Assembly: GCA_002698985.1 (NCBI GenBank)
Contig: PAAY01000085.1
Span: 1-64,000, forward strand
DNA: 64,000 bases
Origin: Saprospirales bacterium
GTDB taxonomy: Bacteria > Bacteroidota > Bacteroidia > Chitinophagales > Saprospiraceae
Direction: 5' to 3'
Shown here: piece by piece, positions 1 through 9,133 of the stretch
How positions within the stretch are numbered: position 1 is the stretch's first letter
Layout of the letters: every line of letters starts with the position of its first letter
Notes under the pieces: generated by a model
The model's input: the letters and a program-made list of their open reading frames with translations, nothing else
What the model was told of the DNA's origin: nothing
Databases searched by the model: none
Translations under genes and position numbers: made by a program

Positions 1-148
<148 letters not shown>

Positions 149-510
149 GGTGTAACGGTTTTGGGCCTCGTTTTTTTGAAAGCAAGGAGCGCTTGATCAT
201 AAAAACAGCAGGCAGGTTAAAGAATAAATGTTTTCAGCTTTAGTGTTTCAATCAGTGTAATTGCTCAGCTCTATACTCAAATCAAAGTGGTTTGGGCGGC
301 GAAGCCGGCCAAACTCCCAACTCCTGCTGAAGTTTATAACTAAAATTTTCCCAAACTACTTCGAATTGGGTATACTGTTTTGTGGGAAATGTCACCGGAT
401 GAAGGCCGGCGCCAGCGGTAATAGGCGTTTTGAAAACTGTGGCCAAATTTAAGGTGTGGATTTGAAATGTGCAAGTGGACCGCAGGATATTGTCTGATGA
501 TTACCGGGAC

Positions 511-712
511 TAGCAGGATGGTGGTGTCAGTATCAGGATGAGCAGGATTTGGTTCGTTAGCAGAGAACAGGGACGTTCATCATTTACACCGTCACTTCCC
601 CAGCCCCCCTTTTGTCATCCGCCGAAAGCCGATCTTCACAATGAATGATCGTTTCCAGACCTTATGAGGTTTCCGAAAACCTCATAAGGTCTTAAGGTCT
701 AAGGTCTCGTAA
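511..712. repeat. Dispersed intergenic repeat, copy 1
   Basis: Blocks in order: AGCAGGATGGTGGTGTCAG, GGTTCGTTAGCAGAGAAC, CCCCTTTTGTCATCCGCCGAA, GATCTTCACAATGAATGA, then a hairpin. The same blocks occur in the same order at 54550-54850, and in part at 54851-55010. It holds no open reading frame and lies between genes, so it looks like a non-autonomous repeat family. Confidence 0.8.
657..692. repeat. Perfect hairpin, 16-bp arms
   Basis: Arms 657-672 and 677-692 (AGACCTTATGAGGTTT and its complement) with a 4-base CCGA loop. A near copy with one G/T change is at 54793-54827. It lies 65 bases before the next start, so it could act as a terminator for leftward transcription or as a recognition structure for repeat mobility. 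Confidence 0.85.
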
Positions 713-757
713 ACCCGCAATCCAAAATTCCCTTCCTTTGCGAAAAAGCTGTTGACC

Positions 758-2917
758 ATGGGAAGAACACCCCTTTTACTTCTTGCATTTTCATTGCTGT
801 TTGCGTGCAACCAGGAGCGTGAGCTGCCGCTCGAAGCTGGCATGCGCATCACCCAATCCGCTACCATCAAAGCCGGTGAGTACCTGCTGGCCGGCGCCGA
901 CAGCCTGGACCGGCCCGTCATCACCATCGAAGGCGACAACATCACGGTGGACTTCAACGGAGCCACCCTGAGGGGAGCCCCTGACAGCCTTCCGCCCGAT
1001 GGCTTCCGGGGGCTGGGCCTGTTGCTGAAAGGGCAAAACATCACCCTGAAAAATGCCCGCATAAGGGGTTACAAGGTGGCCATTTTGGCGGAGGATTGCG
1101 ACAGCCTGAAACTGCTCGACTGTGACCTCAGCTACAACTGGCGCCCCCGGCTGAAAAGCCGCCGGGAGCGGGAGGATTTTTCCGACTGGCTGAGCTACCA
1201 CCAAAACGACCAGGACGAATGGCTGCGTTACGGTGCGGCGGCCTACCTCAAAAATTGCAACGGTGCGCTGGTAAAGGGCCTGACCGTAACCGGCGGCATG
1301 AACGGCCTCTTGCTCACCAATTGCAACGACGGCCTGTTTTACAACAACACCATCCACTTCAACTCCGGGGTAGGCATCGGGCTTTACCGGAGCAACCGCA
1401 ACCGCATCATGCACAACCGCCTCGACTGGAATGTGCGAGGCTATTCCCACGGCTTTTACAAGCGGGGGCAGGACTCGGCGGCCCTGCTGGTGTACGAACA
1501 AAGCAACGACAACGTCTTTGCCTACAACTCCGCCACCCATTCCGGCGACGGATTTTTCCTCTGGGCAGGCCAGCACAGCATGGACACCGGCGAGGGAGGC
1601 TGCAACGGCAACCTGCTCTTCCGCAACGACTTCTCCTACGCCCCTACCAACGGCGTGGAGGTCACTTTCAGCAGCAACAAGGTCATCGGCAACACCATGC
1701 GGGAATGCACCTACGGCGTCTGGGGTGGTTACAGTTTCGAGTCCGTTTTCTTCGGAAACCTGATCGAGGATTGCCAAACCGGCATCGCCATCGAGCACGG
1801 GCAGGACAACGGCATCTACAACAACCAGTTCATCAACTGCGAAACGGGCATTCAGCTCTGGGAGCGCCGCAGCCAGCCTGCCGACTGGGGCTATGCCAAA
1901 ACCAAAGATGTGTCGAGCCGGGATTACAGCATCGGCGGGAATGTGTTCAGAAAGGTGGCCAATCCGCTCAAAATAGCTTCTTCGAAAAACATCGCCATCG
2001 GCAAAGACAATGTCTTCGAAGACTGCGGCGACATGCTGACAGTGACCCAACCCAACGACAACCTGAACTGGGTGGAAGAGCTGCCGGCACCCACCCTGCC
2101 CGACAGCGTGGCGCCCCTGCCCGATGGCATGCCCACCGGTTTTACCGAAGGAGAACTCACAGGCCGCCAGTACATCCTGGTAGATGAGTGGGGACCTTAC
2201 GATTTCCAATCGCCATCTGTCTGGCTTCGCAATGTGGAGGGCGACACCTACACCTTCCTGCTGCTGGGCCCGAAAGAGGGCAACTGGAAAGCCGTTGGCG
2301 GCGAGGGCTGGCGGAAGGTGAACCCCGTCAGCGGGCGTTTCCCCGCCACCCTGATCTGCAACAAAAAAGCGGATGCCGAATTACTGACGCTGGATTTCGA
2401 GTTTATCGGTCAGGAATTCACCGATCGCTTTGGCCGGGTGAACCCCCGGGGCCGGGTTTTTCCCTTTCATTTTCAGCGCTTCGAAAAACACCTGACCTGG
2501 AAGGTAAAGTGGTACAATTACGACGACGATACGGACCCACTCGTGAACTACGAATCCTTCCGGAAACTCAACAGCACCACCCCCATTGCGACGGAAGAAA
2601 AAACAGACCTGTATTACGCCTGGTGGGGCAGCCCGGCAAAGGGTGTCCATGCCGATCGCTTCGCAACCTTCGCCGAAACCGAATTCGACATTGCCGCAGG
2701 CGAATACAAATTCATCCTGACCAGCGACGACGGGGTGCGCCTCTACCTGGACGGCAAGCTCATCCTGGACCATTGGAACATCCACGAACCGGCCACGGAT
2801 GAGGTGCCGGTGCAGTTGGATGGCAAACACCACTTGGTCATCGAACATTTCGAAGGGGACGGTTTCGGGACGCTGGATTTCAGGGTAGAACCTGATTTTC
2901 ATCCATCACGCCACTAA
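758..2917 (+). CDS. Parallel beta-helix lipoprotein with C-terminal PA14-like domain
   Basis: Start taken at the ATG at 758 rather than the TTG at 752, giving 719 residues. A lipoprotein signal (LLLLAFSLLFAC, Cys17) predicts a membrane-anchored, probably surface-exposed protein. Residues about 25-420 are right-handed parallel beta-helix repeats of the NosD/pectate-lyase kind, with recurrent NN and G-x-G turns. Residues about 595-715 (LYYAWWGSPAKG, SDDGVRLYLDGK, DHWNIHEP) match a PA14-type carbohydrate-binding domain. Known members act on or bind polysaccharides; a carbohydrate role is inferred and no catalytic residues were assigned. It is a single-gene unit followed by a 71-base gap. Confidence 0.8.
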   Translation: MGRTPLLLLAFSLLFACNQERELPLEAGMRITQSATIKAGEYLLAGADSLDRPVITIEGDNITVDFNGATLRGAPDSLPPDGFRGLGLLLKGQNITLKNARIRGYKVAILAEDCDSLKLLDCDLSYNWRPRLKSRREREDFSDWLSYHQNDQDEWLRYGAAAYLKNCNGALVKGLTVTGGMNGLLLTNCNDGLFYNNTIHFNSGVGIGLYRSNRNRIMHNRLDWNVRGYSHGFYKRGQDSAALLVYEQSNDNVFAYNSATHSGDGFFLWAGQHSMDTGEGGCNGNLLFRNDFSYAPTNGVEVTFSSNKVIGNTMRECTYGVWGGYSFESVFFGNLIEDCQTGIAIEHGQDNGIYNNQFINCETGIQLWERRSQPADWGYAKTKDVSSRDYSIGGNVFRKVANPLKIASSKNIAIGKDNVFEDCGDMLTVTQPNDNLNWVEELPAPTLPDSVAPLPDGMPTGFTEGELTGRQYILVDEWGPYDFQSPSVWLRNVEGDTYTFLLLGPKEGNWKAVGGEGWRKVNPVSGRFPATLICNKKADAELLTLDFEFIGQEFTDRFGRVNPRGRVFPFHFQRFEKHLTWKVKWYNYDDDTDPLVNYESFRKLNSTTPIATEEKTDLYYAWWGSPAKGVHADRFATFAETEFDIAAGEYKFILTSDDGVRLYLDGKLILDHWNIHEPATDEVPVQLDGKHHLVIEHFEGDGFGTLDFRVEPDFHPSRH

Positions 2918-2988
2918 AGGATTTTCTGGTAACTTTACATCCGCCATGCACCACTATTCAGATTTTTCCTCAATGGGGTCTTGATAAA

Positions 2989-4347
2989 ATGATAACCCAT
3001 CTCAAAATAGAAAATTTCAAATCTTGGCGGGCAGCTGATATATCGCTCGGCAGCCTGACTGGATTATTCGGCCCAAACAGCTCCGGGAAAACGAGTATCC
3101 TTCAATTTCTTCTGATGCTCAAACAGACGGTGGAATCACCTGACAGAAAATTGGTGATGCACCTGGGGAATGAAAGAACCTGGGTAGAATTGGGAAGTTG
3201 GAAAGATTTGATTTTTGCCCATAACCCTGAAAACAAACTCCATTTCCAAATAGACTGGAATTCACCGGAACCATTGACAATTCAGGACCCACTGTCTCTC
3301 AATGAAAATATATCCACATCCAATCTTCGCTTCAAAGCTACATTGCAAGGCGATGAAAGCGGTGAATTGAAAACTCAAAATTTCAGCTATGAGCTGGACG
3401 ACTTCGTTTTCGGGATGAACAAGCGAGACGACGCATGGGAATTGAATAAAGAGAACTTCGAATTGAAAATGACAAAAGGCCGTAAATGGGACCTCCCCGC
3501 TCCGATTAAATTTTACGGTTTTCCGGAAATAATAAACTCCTACTACCAAAACGCCGGATTTCTTTCCGATTTACAACTTGCCTTTGAGAATCTGTCATCG
3601 AGAATTTATTATCTCGGACCGCTCAGAGATTTTCCTAAAAGACAATACACCTGGACCGGTGGCAGCCCTGGCGATATGGGTTTCAGAGGAGAAAAATTCG
3701 TCGATGCAATTTTGGCGGCAAAAAAAGAGGGAAGTCTGATTTCAAAGGGAAAAGGCCGCAAACGGGTTACACTCGAAGAAAGAGTGGCCGAGTGGTTGAA
3801 AGAACTCGGCCTTATTAATAGTTTCAAGGTTGAAAAAATAAGTGGCAGCGAAAGTTTGTACCAGGTACTGGTGAGGAAAAATTCAACTTCGCCTGAAGTT
3901 ACACTTGCAGATGTAGGCTTTGGGGTTTCGCAGATACTGCCTGTGATTGCGCTTTGTTACTATGCACCGGAAAAATCGATATTACTGATCGAGCAGCCGG
4001 AAATCCATCTCCACCCCTCAGTCCAGGCTGGACTGGCTGATGTTTTCATGGACACCATCAAACACAGAAATGTGCAGATAATTCTGGAAAGCCATAGTGA
4101 GTATTTGTTGCGAAGATTACAAAGAAGGATTGCCGAAAACAACTATTCCGCAGAGCGTGCAAAACTGTACTTCTGTGACATCCAACAACAGCAATCAGAA
4201 TTAACCCCATTGTCAATCAATTCGTTTGGACAAATAGAGAATTGGCCTGATGGATTTTTTGCCGACGATTTTCGTGAAATAACAGCAATGAACAAAGCCA
4301 TTCTGGAGCGCCAAATTGAAAACACCAATGGAGGGCAACGCAATTGA
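2989..4347 (+). CDS. AAA family ATPase, SMC/OLD-like with DUF3696-type C-terminus
   Basis: 452 residues. The N-terminus MITHLKIENFKSW plus Walker A GPNSSGKT (28-35) is typical of single-gene AAA_15/21 ATPases related to OLD and RecF. The Walker B/signature region LLIEQPEIHLHP is near 332-343, the ESHSEYLLRR switch segment near 366, and the tail WPDGFFADDF is typical of DUF3696 proteins. No TOPRIM motif is visible, so it is not a classical OLD nuclease. It overlaps the next gene by 20 bases, implying co-translation with a PIN-like protein. The pair is AT-richer than its neighbours, which suggests horizontal transfer. A defence role is inference from this architecture. Confidence 0.85.
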   Translation: MITHLKIENFKSWRAADISLGSLTGLFGPNSSGKTSILQFLLMLKQTVESPDRKLVMHLGNERTWVELGSWKDLIFAHNPENKLHFQIDWNSPEPLTIQDPLSLNENISTSNLRFKATLQGDESGELKTQNFSYELDDFVFGMNKRDDAWELNKENFELKMTKGRKWDLPAPIKFYGFPEIINSYYQNAGFLSDLQLAFENLSSRIYYLGPLRDFPKRQYTWTGGSPGDMGFRGEKFVDAILAAKKEGSLISKGKGRKRVTLEERVAEWLKELGLINSFKVEKISGSESLYQVLVRKNSTSPEVTLADVGFGVSQILPVIALCYYAPEKSILLIEQPEIHLHPSVQAGLADVFMDTIKHRNVQIILESHSEYLLRRLQRRIAENNYSAERAKLYFCDIQQQQSELTPLSINSFGQIENWPDGFFADDFREITAMNKAILERQIENTNGGQRN

Positions 4348-4828
4348 CACAAATGTTCTCATATCTGCCAACGGTGTTGATACTCACGCATCGTTTAAAT
4401 GCCAACTGAGATGCATCGAATTATTGGAACAAATAATTTCGAATAAAAAACTTATTCTCCTCGATGCCGAAGGAGATATTTTCGAAGAATATCAAAACTA
4501 TTGTGATTTCTCAGGCAAACCTGGCGTTGGCGACTTTTTCTTCAAATGGTTACACGACCACATTGCCAATGATGAATTGGTAAGAAATCTTGTCGTTTTA
4601 AAATCCAACCAAGAGGATATTATCTATAATGTCCTTAAAAAGATTGCGTGCCTTTCAGGTTTTGACAGTAGCGACCAAAAATTTCTGGCTGTGGCAATGA
4701 CCTATGAGCATAATGCTGTAATTCACAATGCCACTGACAGTGACTGGTACAATCATCGGGATTGCATCGCAGGAATCGAAGGTGTTGCTGTCAATCAACT
4801 TTGCCCGTCGCTTTTTCAGAACCAATAA
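4328..4828 (+). CDS. PIN-like nuclease partner of the upstream ATPase
   Basis: 166 residues from the ATG at 4328, inside the end of the ATPase gene. A TTG at 4316 is an alternative start. The acidic positions expected of a PIN fold are present: D7 in IDTNVLISAN, E53/E54 in DIFEEY, D116 in SSDQKFLAVAM, and D135/D137 in NATDSDW. PIN proteins are metal-dependent RNases or DNases, often toxins. The last 13 bases overlap the convergent phospholipase gene. The 20-base overlap with the ATPase and shared low GC indicate one acquired unit. The fold is assigned from motifs only. Confidence 0.7.
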   Translation: MEGNAIDTNVLISANGVDTHASFKCQLRCIELLEQIISNKKLILLDAEGDIFEEYQNYCDFSGKPGVGDFFFKWLHDHIANDELVRNLVVLKSNQEDIIYNVLKKIACLSGFDSSDQKFLAVAMTYEHNAVIHNATDSDWYNHRDCIAGIEGVAVNQLCPSLFQNQ

Positions 4829-7068
4829 CCCAAATTGAAATAAAGCTCTCCTCCCCCATTGCCGTAGGCGTAGGTGGCCTCCAGCGGACCGAGGAGGGTT
4901 TCCAGGCCATAGCCGATGCCCAGACTGTAAAAGTTGCGGTACTGATCGAATGGGGATGGGGAATTTTGGCGGTGCAGGAGCGCCGCGTTCATGCTCAGCG
5001 TCAGGTAGTGTTTTCCGACGGGATTGATCTGGGTATAAAAGCTGCCAGCCACCAGTCCCGTTCCGATTTCACCGCCAAAAGGCAAGCTCAGGAAGCGCCG
5101 GTGGTTGTTGATAAAATTGCGGTTGTTGCCGCCGATCACATAGTACCAGGGCTGCATGGTGCTGCCATAGAGCTGCCCGGCATTGATCTCCATTCCAAAG
5201 GCCATGTGGGGGTCCACCGGCCAGGCCACTTCCAGTTGGAGGTCGAGGTTGTAAGCCGGCTTGCGGCTCTGCCCTTCAAAATCGGGATTGGTGAGCAATT
5301 GCAGCCATCTGCCGGAGGCGTACAGCTTCATACCGTCGGTAAAAAACTGGCGCTTGTTACGGGTGTCACGGCGGTAGTACAATTCCGAAGACAGGTACAA
5401 ATTCTTCTCGTCGGAAAACCCCGCCTCACCGGTGTAATTGCTGATCTCCTGTGCCCTGGATTTGAAAAACTGAACACCGGCGGACAGTCCCAACACCTGG
5501 TGCTTTTGGGTGAGGAACTGCCAGTACACTTCATTGCCAACGTACAGAGACTTGAAGCTGAGCGAGGTCAGTTCCTGCCCTTCGCCGATGGCAATCGGCA
5601 GGGGAAGTTTGTAGTCTATGGTGTTGTAGCGAAGAAAAGAGTTGAAGCCGAAGTTGAAAGGTCCACCCCCCTCCAGAAAGAAGTTATAATTGTAGCGCAG
5701 CTTGTCGCCCAGTATGAGGTCGAGCGAGGAGACCGACCCCATGATACCCAGGATGTTGAGCCAGGTCAGGTTCATCACTCCGGAGCTTTTGTACACTTCG
5801 TCAAAATGCAAGCCGAGGCGGAGGCGGGTATCGTAGCCCTGTCGCAGTTCGGGTTTGATGAGCAGCCGGCTTTTTCCGCCTTCGTCAAAAACGGGGCGGT
5901 ATTCGATGAACCGGAACAGGCCGGTGGCATACAGTTCCCCGATGCGCTCCTGCAACTCGTCCAGCTCATTCATGGATTCTTTGTGTACCGGCAAAAAGCG
6001 TTTCAGCTGTTTCGGAGGAAAGGGCATTTCGCCCTGCAACTGAATGGTATCCACCCTGAATTCATTTACTGTAGGTACATTCCTGAAGCCCTTGGCTTGT
6101 TTTTGTAGCTGCGCAATGCGTACCAGTTCGTTCCAGTGTTTGCGGGCTTCCCGTTCGCCGATGGCAATGATGGAATCCGCTTTGTCGAAATCCGTCAGGC
6201 CATAGCCGGTCATATCCGGGTGGATCAGCACGTCGCAATTCTGGCGCTGGGCTTTTGAGCGGAGATCGCTCTGGTACAGCGAAATCTGCATGATGAGTTT
6301 CTCCACCGATTGCAATTCGCTCTGTTCGAACATCTCGGTCTCCACGTTAAGGCCGATGATGTAGTCCATGCCGTGATCCCGCACTTCTTTGGCGGGAAAG
6401 TTGTTCACCAGGCCGCCATCCGTAAGTAGCCTGCCGTTGATGTTGACGGGTGCCAGCATGCCCGGCAGTGCGCCACTGGCCCGCATGGCCAGGGGCAGTG
6501 AGCCGCAGTCAAGCCGCACCTCCTCGCCGGTTTCCACATCGGTGGCGATGCAGAAAAATGGAATGGGCAGCAAACGAAAATCCTGTATGTGGCTGACATG
6601 GTTGGTCCACTGAAAAAACAGGTCATAAATCTGCTGGCCGTTGGAGAGGCCTGCGGGCAGGGCTACTTTCATGCCCTCAAGCGCCAGGGAGAAGACGTAT
6701 TTCTCGCCATAGGTTTTCTCAAACCAGGATTGTGATTCCCGTGGCACCTCCTCTGTGATGACGGCCCACATATCCGTATTTCTCACCAGACTGTCCAGCT
6801 GGCTGGCTTTCAGGCCGGAGGCATACAGGCCACCAACGATGGCTCCGGCGCTGGTACCGCCGATGTAATCCACCCTGAGTCCGGCTTCCTCCATCACCTT
6901 GAGCATGCCGATGTAGGCAAAGCCTTTGGCACCGCCGCCGCTCATCACCAGGCCTACACGCGGACCTGCGGGCTGAGAAGGCTGTGCCATCAGGGCCTGG
7001 AAGCCCATTGCGAAGAAAATAGACAGGATAAATGCTTTCAGCTGAATCAGGGAGGTGGAATCAAACAT
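4816..7068 (-). CDS. Patatin-like phospholipase with POTRA/BamA-type barrel
   Basis: 750 residues with a signal peptide (cleavage near residue 28, ALMAQ). The patatin domain shows oxyanion loop GGGAKG (44-49), nucleophile elbow GTSAG with Ser73, and DGG with Asp217, the serine/aspartate dyad of RssA/PlpD-type enzymes. A POTRA-like segment (about 335-400) and a C-terminal beta-barrel ending in aromatic YWF follow, as in two-partner PlpD proteins. Expected role: an outer-membrane or surface phospholipase. Its 3' end overlaps the convergent PIN-like gene by 13 bp. Confidence 0.9.
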   Translation of the reverse strand: MFDSTSLIQLKAFILSIFFAMGFQALMAQPSQPAGPRVGLVMSGGGAKGFAYIGMLKVMEEAGLRVDYIGGTSAGAIVGGLYASGLKASQLDSLVRNTDMWAVITEEVPRESQSWFEKTYGEKYVFSLALEGMKVALPAGLSNGQQIYDLFFQWTNHVSHIQDFRLLPIPFFCIATDVETGEEVRLDCGSLPLAMRASGALPGMLAPVNINGRLLTDGGLVNNFPAKEVRDHGMDYIIGLNVETEMFEQSELQSVEKLIMQISLYQSDLRSKAQRQNCDVLIHPDMTGYGLTDFDKADSIIAIGEREARKHWNELVRIAQLQKQAKGFRNVPTVNEFRVDTIQLQGEMPFPPKQLKRFLPVHKESMNELDELQERIGELYATGLFRFIEYRPVFDEGGKSRLLIKPELRQGYDTRLRLGLHFDEVYKSSGVMNLTWLNILGIMGSVSSLDLILGDKLRYNYNFFLEGGGPFNFGFNSFLRYNTIDYKLPLPIAIGEGQELTSLSFKSLYVGNEVYWQFLTQKHQVLGLSAGVQFFKSRAQEISNYTGEAGFSDEKNLYLSSELYYRRDTRNKRQFFTDGMKLYASGRWLQLLTNPDFEGQSRKPAYNLDLQLEVAWPVDPHMAFGMEINAGQLYGSTMQPWYYVIGGNNRNFINNHRRFLSLPFGGEIGTGLVAGSFYTQINPVGKHYLTLSMNAALLHRQNSPSPFDQYRNFYSLGIGYGLETLLGPLEATYAYGNGGGELYFNLGYWF

Positions 7069-7215
7069 GGAGGATCAGTTTTCAGATATTACCGCAAGCT
7101 ATCCCAAAATTCTAATTACGACTATGCCAAACCCTGCACTTTTTAACCACAGAGTTAAGCAGAGTATCCCACAGAGTTGAACAGAGTTGTTTCACGGAGT
7201 TCTACCGATATGGGA

Positions 7216-7557
7216 GAGCTAGCCCCCCAAACCCTAAACCCTACACTCTCAACCCTAAACTCTTAAAACCACAGAGATAAACAGAGGAGTTACACAGAGT
7301 TCCACGGAAATGAATGAGCTAGCGCCCCCAAACCCTACACTCTACACTCTAAACCCTAAACTCTTAAAACCACAGAGTGATTTCACGGAGTTCCACGGAG
7401 ATGAATGAGCTAGCGCCCCCAAACCCTAAACCCTACACTCTCAACCCTAAACTCTTAAAACCACAGAGATAAACAGAGGTGTTACACGGAGTTCCACAGA
7501 GATGAATGAGCTAGCGCCCCCAAACCCTAAACTCTACACTCTCAACCCTAAACCAAT
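7216..7557. repeat. Tandem array of ~92-100 bp units with internal heptamers
   Basis: Fills most of the 489-base gap 7069-7557. Units start at GAGCTAGCG-CCCCC near 7216, 7316, 7408 and 7508, then carry seven-base ACCCTAA/ACCCTAC/ACTCTCA runs, ACTCTTAAAACCACAGAG, and TTCCACGGAGATGAAT. One unit lacks about 8 bases. A degenerate ACCACAGAGTTAAGCAGAG block at 7138-7200 looks like an older copy. There are no ORFs and no unique spacers, so it is not a CRISPR array. Confidence 0.9.
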
Positions 7558-8163
7558 TCACCAATTCAACAAATGCCCCATGAGGGCTCTTTTGGTTTCG
7601 AGGTAGGCCCGGTTCTCGTTGCGGGGAGGAATGACGAGCGGTACACGGCTGACGATCTCGATGTCGCTGTGTTCGATGGCCTCGAGTTTTTCGGGGTTGT
7701 TGGTCAGCAGGTGGATCTGGCGGATGCCGAGGTCTTTCATGATCTCAACGGCGAGGTCGTACTGGCGGGCGTCCACTTCAAAGCCCAGGTGGGTATTGGC
7801 ATCGGCGGTGTTGAGGCCCTGGTCTTGCAGGTTGTAGGCTTTCAGCTTGTTGATGAGGCCGATGCCCCGGCCCTCTTGCCGCAGGTAGATGACCACGCCG
7901 CCCCGCTCGGCTGCCAGGTGCAGCGATTGGTCGAGCTGTTCGCCGCAGTCGCAGCGGTGGGAGCCGAAGAGGTCGCCGGTCATGCACTCGGAATGGATGC
8001 GGACGAGGACGGGTTTGGAAGGGTCGAATTTTTCGTGCACCATTGCAACGTGCGGTGTCAGGTCGTCAGGCGTGGTGGCGTATGCCAGCATGTTAAAATT
8101 TCCCCAATGGGTGGGGAGCTGTGCTTCAGCCTGTCGTTGCAATTTTGGTGGATTTGATTTCAC
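7558..8163 (-). CDS. ribA: GTP cyclohydrolase II
   Basis: 201 residues, close to the usual length of stand-alone RibA. It opens the imidazole ring of GTP, releasing formate and pyrophosphate, the first step of riboflavin synthesis in the cytoplasm. Zinc ligands C60, C71 and C73 (SEC, HRCDCG) and the RQEGRGIGL motif (95-103) are intact. The ribB (DHBP synthase) domain fused to RibA in many bacteria is absent here, and no other rib gene lies nearby. Confidence 0.93.
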   Translation of the reverse strand: MKSNPPKLQRQAEAQLPTHWGNFNMLAYATTPDDLTPHVAMVHEKFDPSKPVLVRIHSECMTGDLFGSHRCDCGEQLDQSLHLAAERGGVVIYLRQEGRGIGLINKLKAYNLQDQGLNTADANTHLGFEVDARQYDLAVEIMKDLGIRQIHLLTNNPEKLEAIEHSDIEIVSRVPLVIPPRNENRAYLETKRALMGHLLNW

Positions 8164-8309
8164 GGTGCTACCTTTAAGAGCTACTTTGAACAGCCGCTGT
8201 TTGCTTTAGTTCAAATGTGAGCGCAAAGGTCGGCCTTGCCGGCTGCTCTGACAATCAGAAGCGCCATTTTTTAGGTGCAAATAATCACCCAACACCCAAT
8301 TCAACGCCT

Positions 8310-9023
8310 ATGGAACCCGCCAAAGCCAAACTGCTCCTCGTTGAAGACGACCCCACACTGGGCTTGCTGTTGCAGGATTTTCTGCAAAGCCGCAACTACG
8401 AAGTGCACTGGGCCAAAGATGGTGTGGATGCCCTGCGGCATTTTAAAAACAACCGGTACGACCTGTGCGTGCTGGATGTGATGATGCCCGGGCTGGATGG
8501 CTTCACGGTGGCCGAGCTGGTGCAGGAGCGTTTTCCGCAGTTGCCCGTCATTTTCCTGACGGCCAAGTCCCTGCACCAGGATGTGGTACGGGGCTTCAAA
8601 GCCGGCGCCGATGATTACATCAAAAAACCCGTTGACGAAGAGGAACTGCTGGTGCGCATAGAGGCCGTGCTGAAACGTGCTGCCGGCAGCAGCCTTGCCG
8701 CTGAAAGCGGTGAAAGAAATGTTTACCAGATTGGAGAATACCGTTTTTACCGAAGGGAAAGAAAGCTGGAACACCCCTCCGGCAACCGCAACCTGACAGA
8801 GCGGGAGGCCGAGTTGCTGGCCATGTTTTGCAGTGCACCCGGCACTGTTATTCCCCGTGAGCTGGCACTCCAGAAATTGTGGAACCGCACCGACTACCTG
8901 GCCCGCAAGAGCATGGATGTCTTTTTGGGTCGCTTGCGCAAATACCTCGCTGAAGACCCCTCCGTCCGCATCACCAACATCCACGGCAGCGGTTTTATCC
9001 TGGAAATCGGGGAAAGGCATTAG
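8310..9023 (+). CDS. OmpR/PhoB-family response regulator (orphan)
   Basis: Start at ATG 8310 (MEPAKAKLLLVEDD), because the frame upstream to 8217 has no domain content; 237 residues. The receiver domain has acidic pocket E12-D13-D14, phospho-acceptor D56 in VLDVMMP, T84 and K106 in IKKP. The C-terminal half is a winged-helix DNA-binding domain (LTEREAELLAMF, GLRKYL-like RLRKYLAEDP). No histidine kinase is adjacent, so its partner is unknown. It may control the TonB receptor 110 bases downstream, but nothing in the sequence shows this. Confidence 0.92.
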   Translation: MEPAKAKLLLVEDDPTLGLLLQDFLQSRNYEVHWAKDGVDALRHFKNNRYDLCVLDVMMPGLDGFTVAELVQERFPQLPVIFLTAKSLHQDVVRGFKAGADDYIKKPVDEEELLVRIEAVLKRAAGSSLAAESGERNVYQIGEYRFYRRERKLEHPSGNRNLTEREAELLAMFCSAPGTVIPRELALQKLWNRTDYLARKSMDVFLGRLRKYLAEDPSVRITNIHGSGFILEIGERH

Positions 9024-9133
9024 GGAACTGCCGGGCAATTTCGTTTTCAAGGCATCATAACTACCGGCGCCAACGTTTTGCCACCGGCCACTGTCTATTG
9101 GAGCATGTCATTTCGTCAAAATCCAAAAAGCCC

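Larger units (their letters stand above)
149..757. other. Non-coding stretch: leader-like upstream region and dispersed repeat
   Basis: No convincing gene. Bases 149 to about 275 resemble the region upstream of the T9SS gene at 52234, with shared blocks around GGTTTTGGGCCTC, AGGCAGGTTAA and AGTGTTTCAATCAGTG. From about 511 the stretch is occupied by a dispersed repeat ending in a strong hairpin. A 63-codon frame at 261-452 has no recognisable features and I do not call it. Confidence 0.6.

Noticed and set aside
261-452. 63-codon frame near the left edge
   Set aside because: No domain, no start signal, and it lies in leader-like DNA similar to the non-coding region at 52.3 kb.
791-2209. 472-codon antisense frame over the beta-helix gene
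   Set aside because: High-GC third-position shadow; the plus-strand gene has a lipobox and domains.
2989-4347. Calling the ATPase a Gabija-A or OLD nuclease
   Set aside because: No TOPRIM domain is visible, and the partner is PIN-like, not a UvrD-type helicase.
4328-4828. VapBC antitoxin partner for the PIN-like gene
   Set aside because: The upstream gene is a 452-residue ATPase, not a small DNA-binding antitoxin.
4762-6108. 448-codon frame opposite the patatin gene
   Set aside because: Shadow of the minus-strand phospholipase with intact catalytic motifs.
7216-7557. Possible CRISPR array
   Set aside because: Units repeat over their whole length with no unique spacers, and unit length is ~92-100 bp with internal heptamers.
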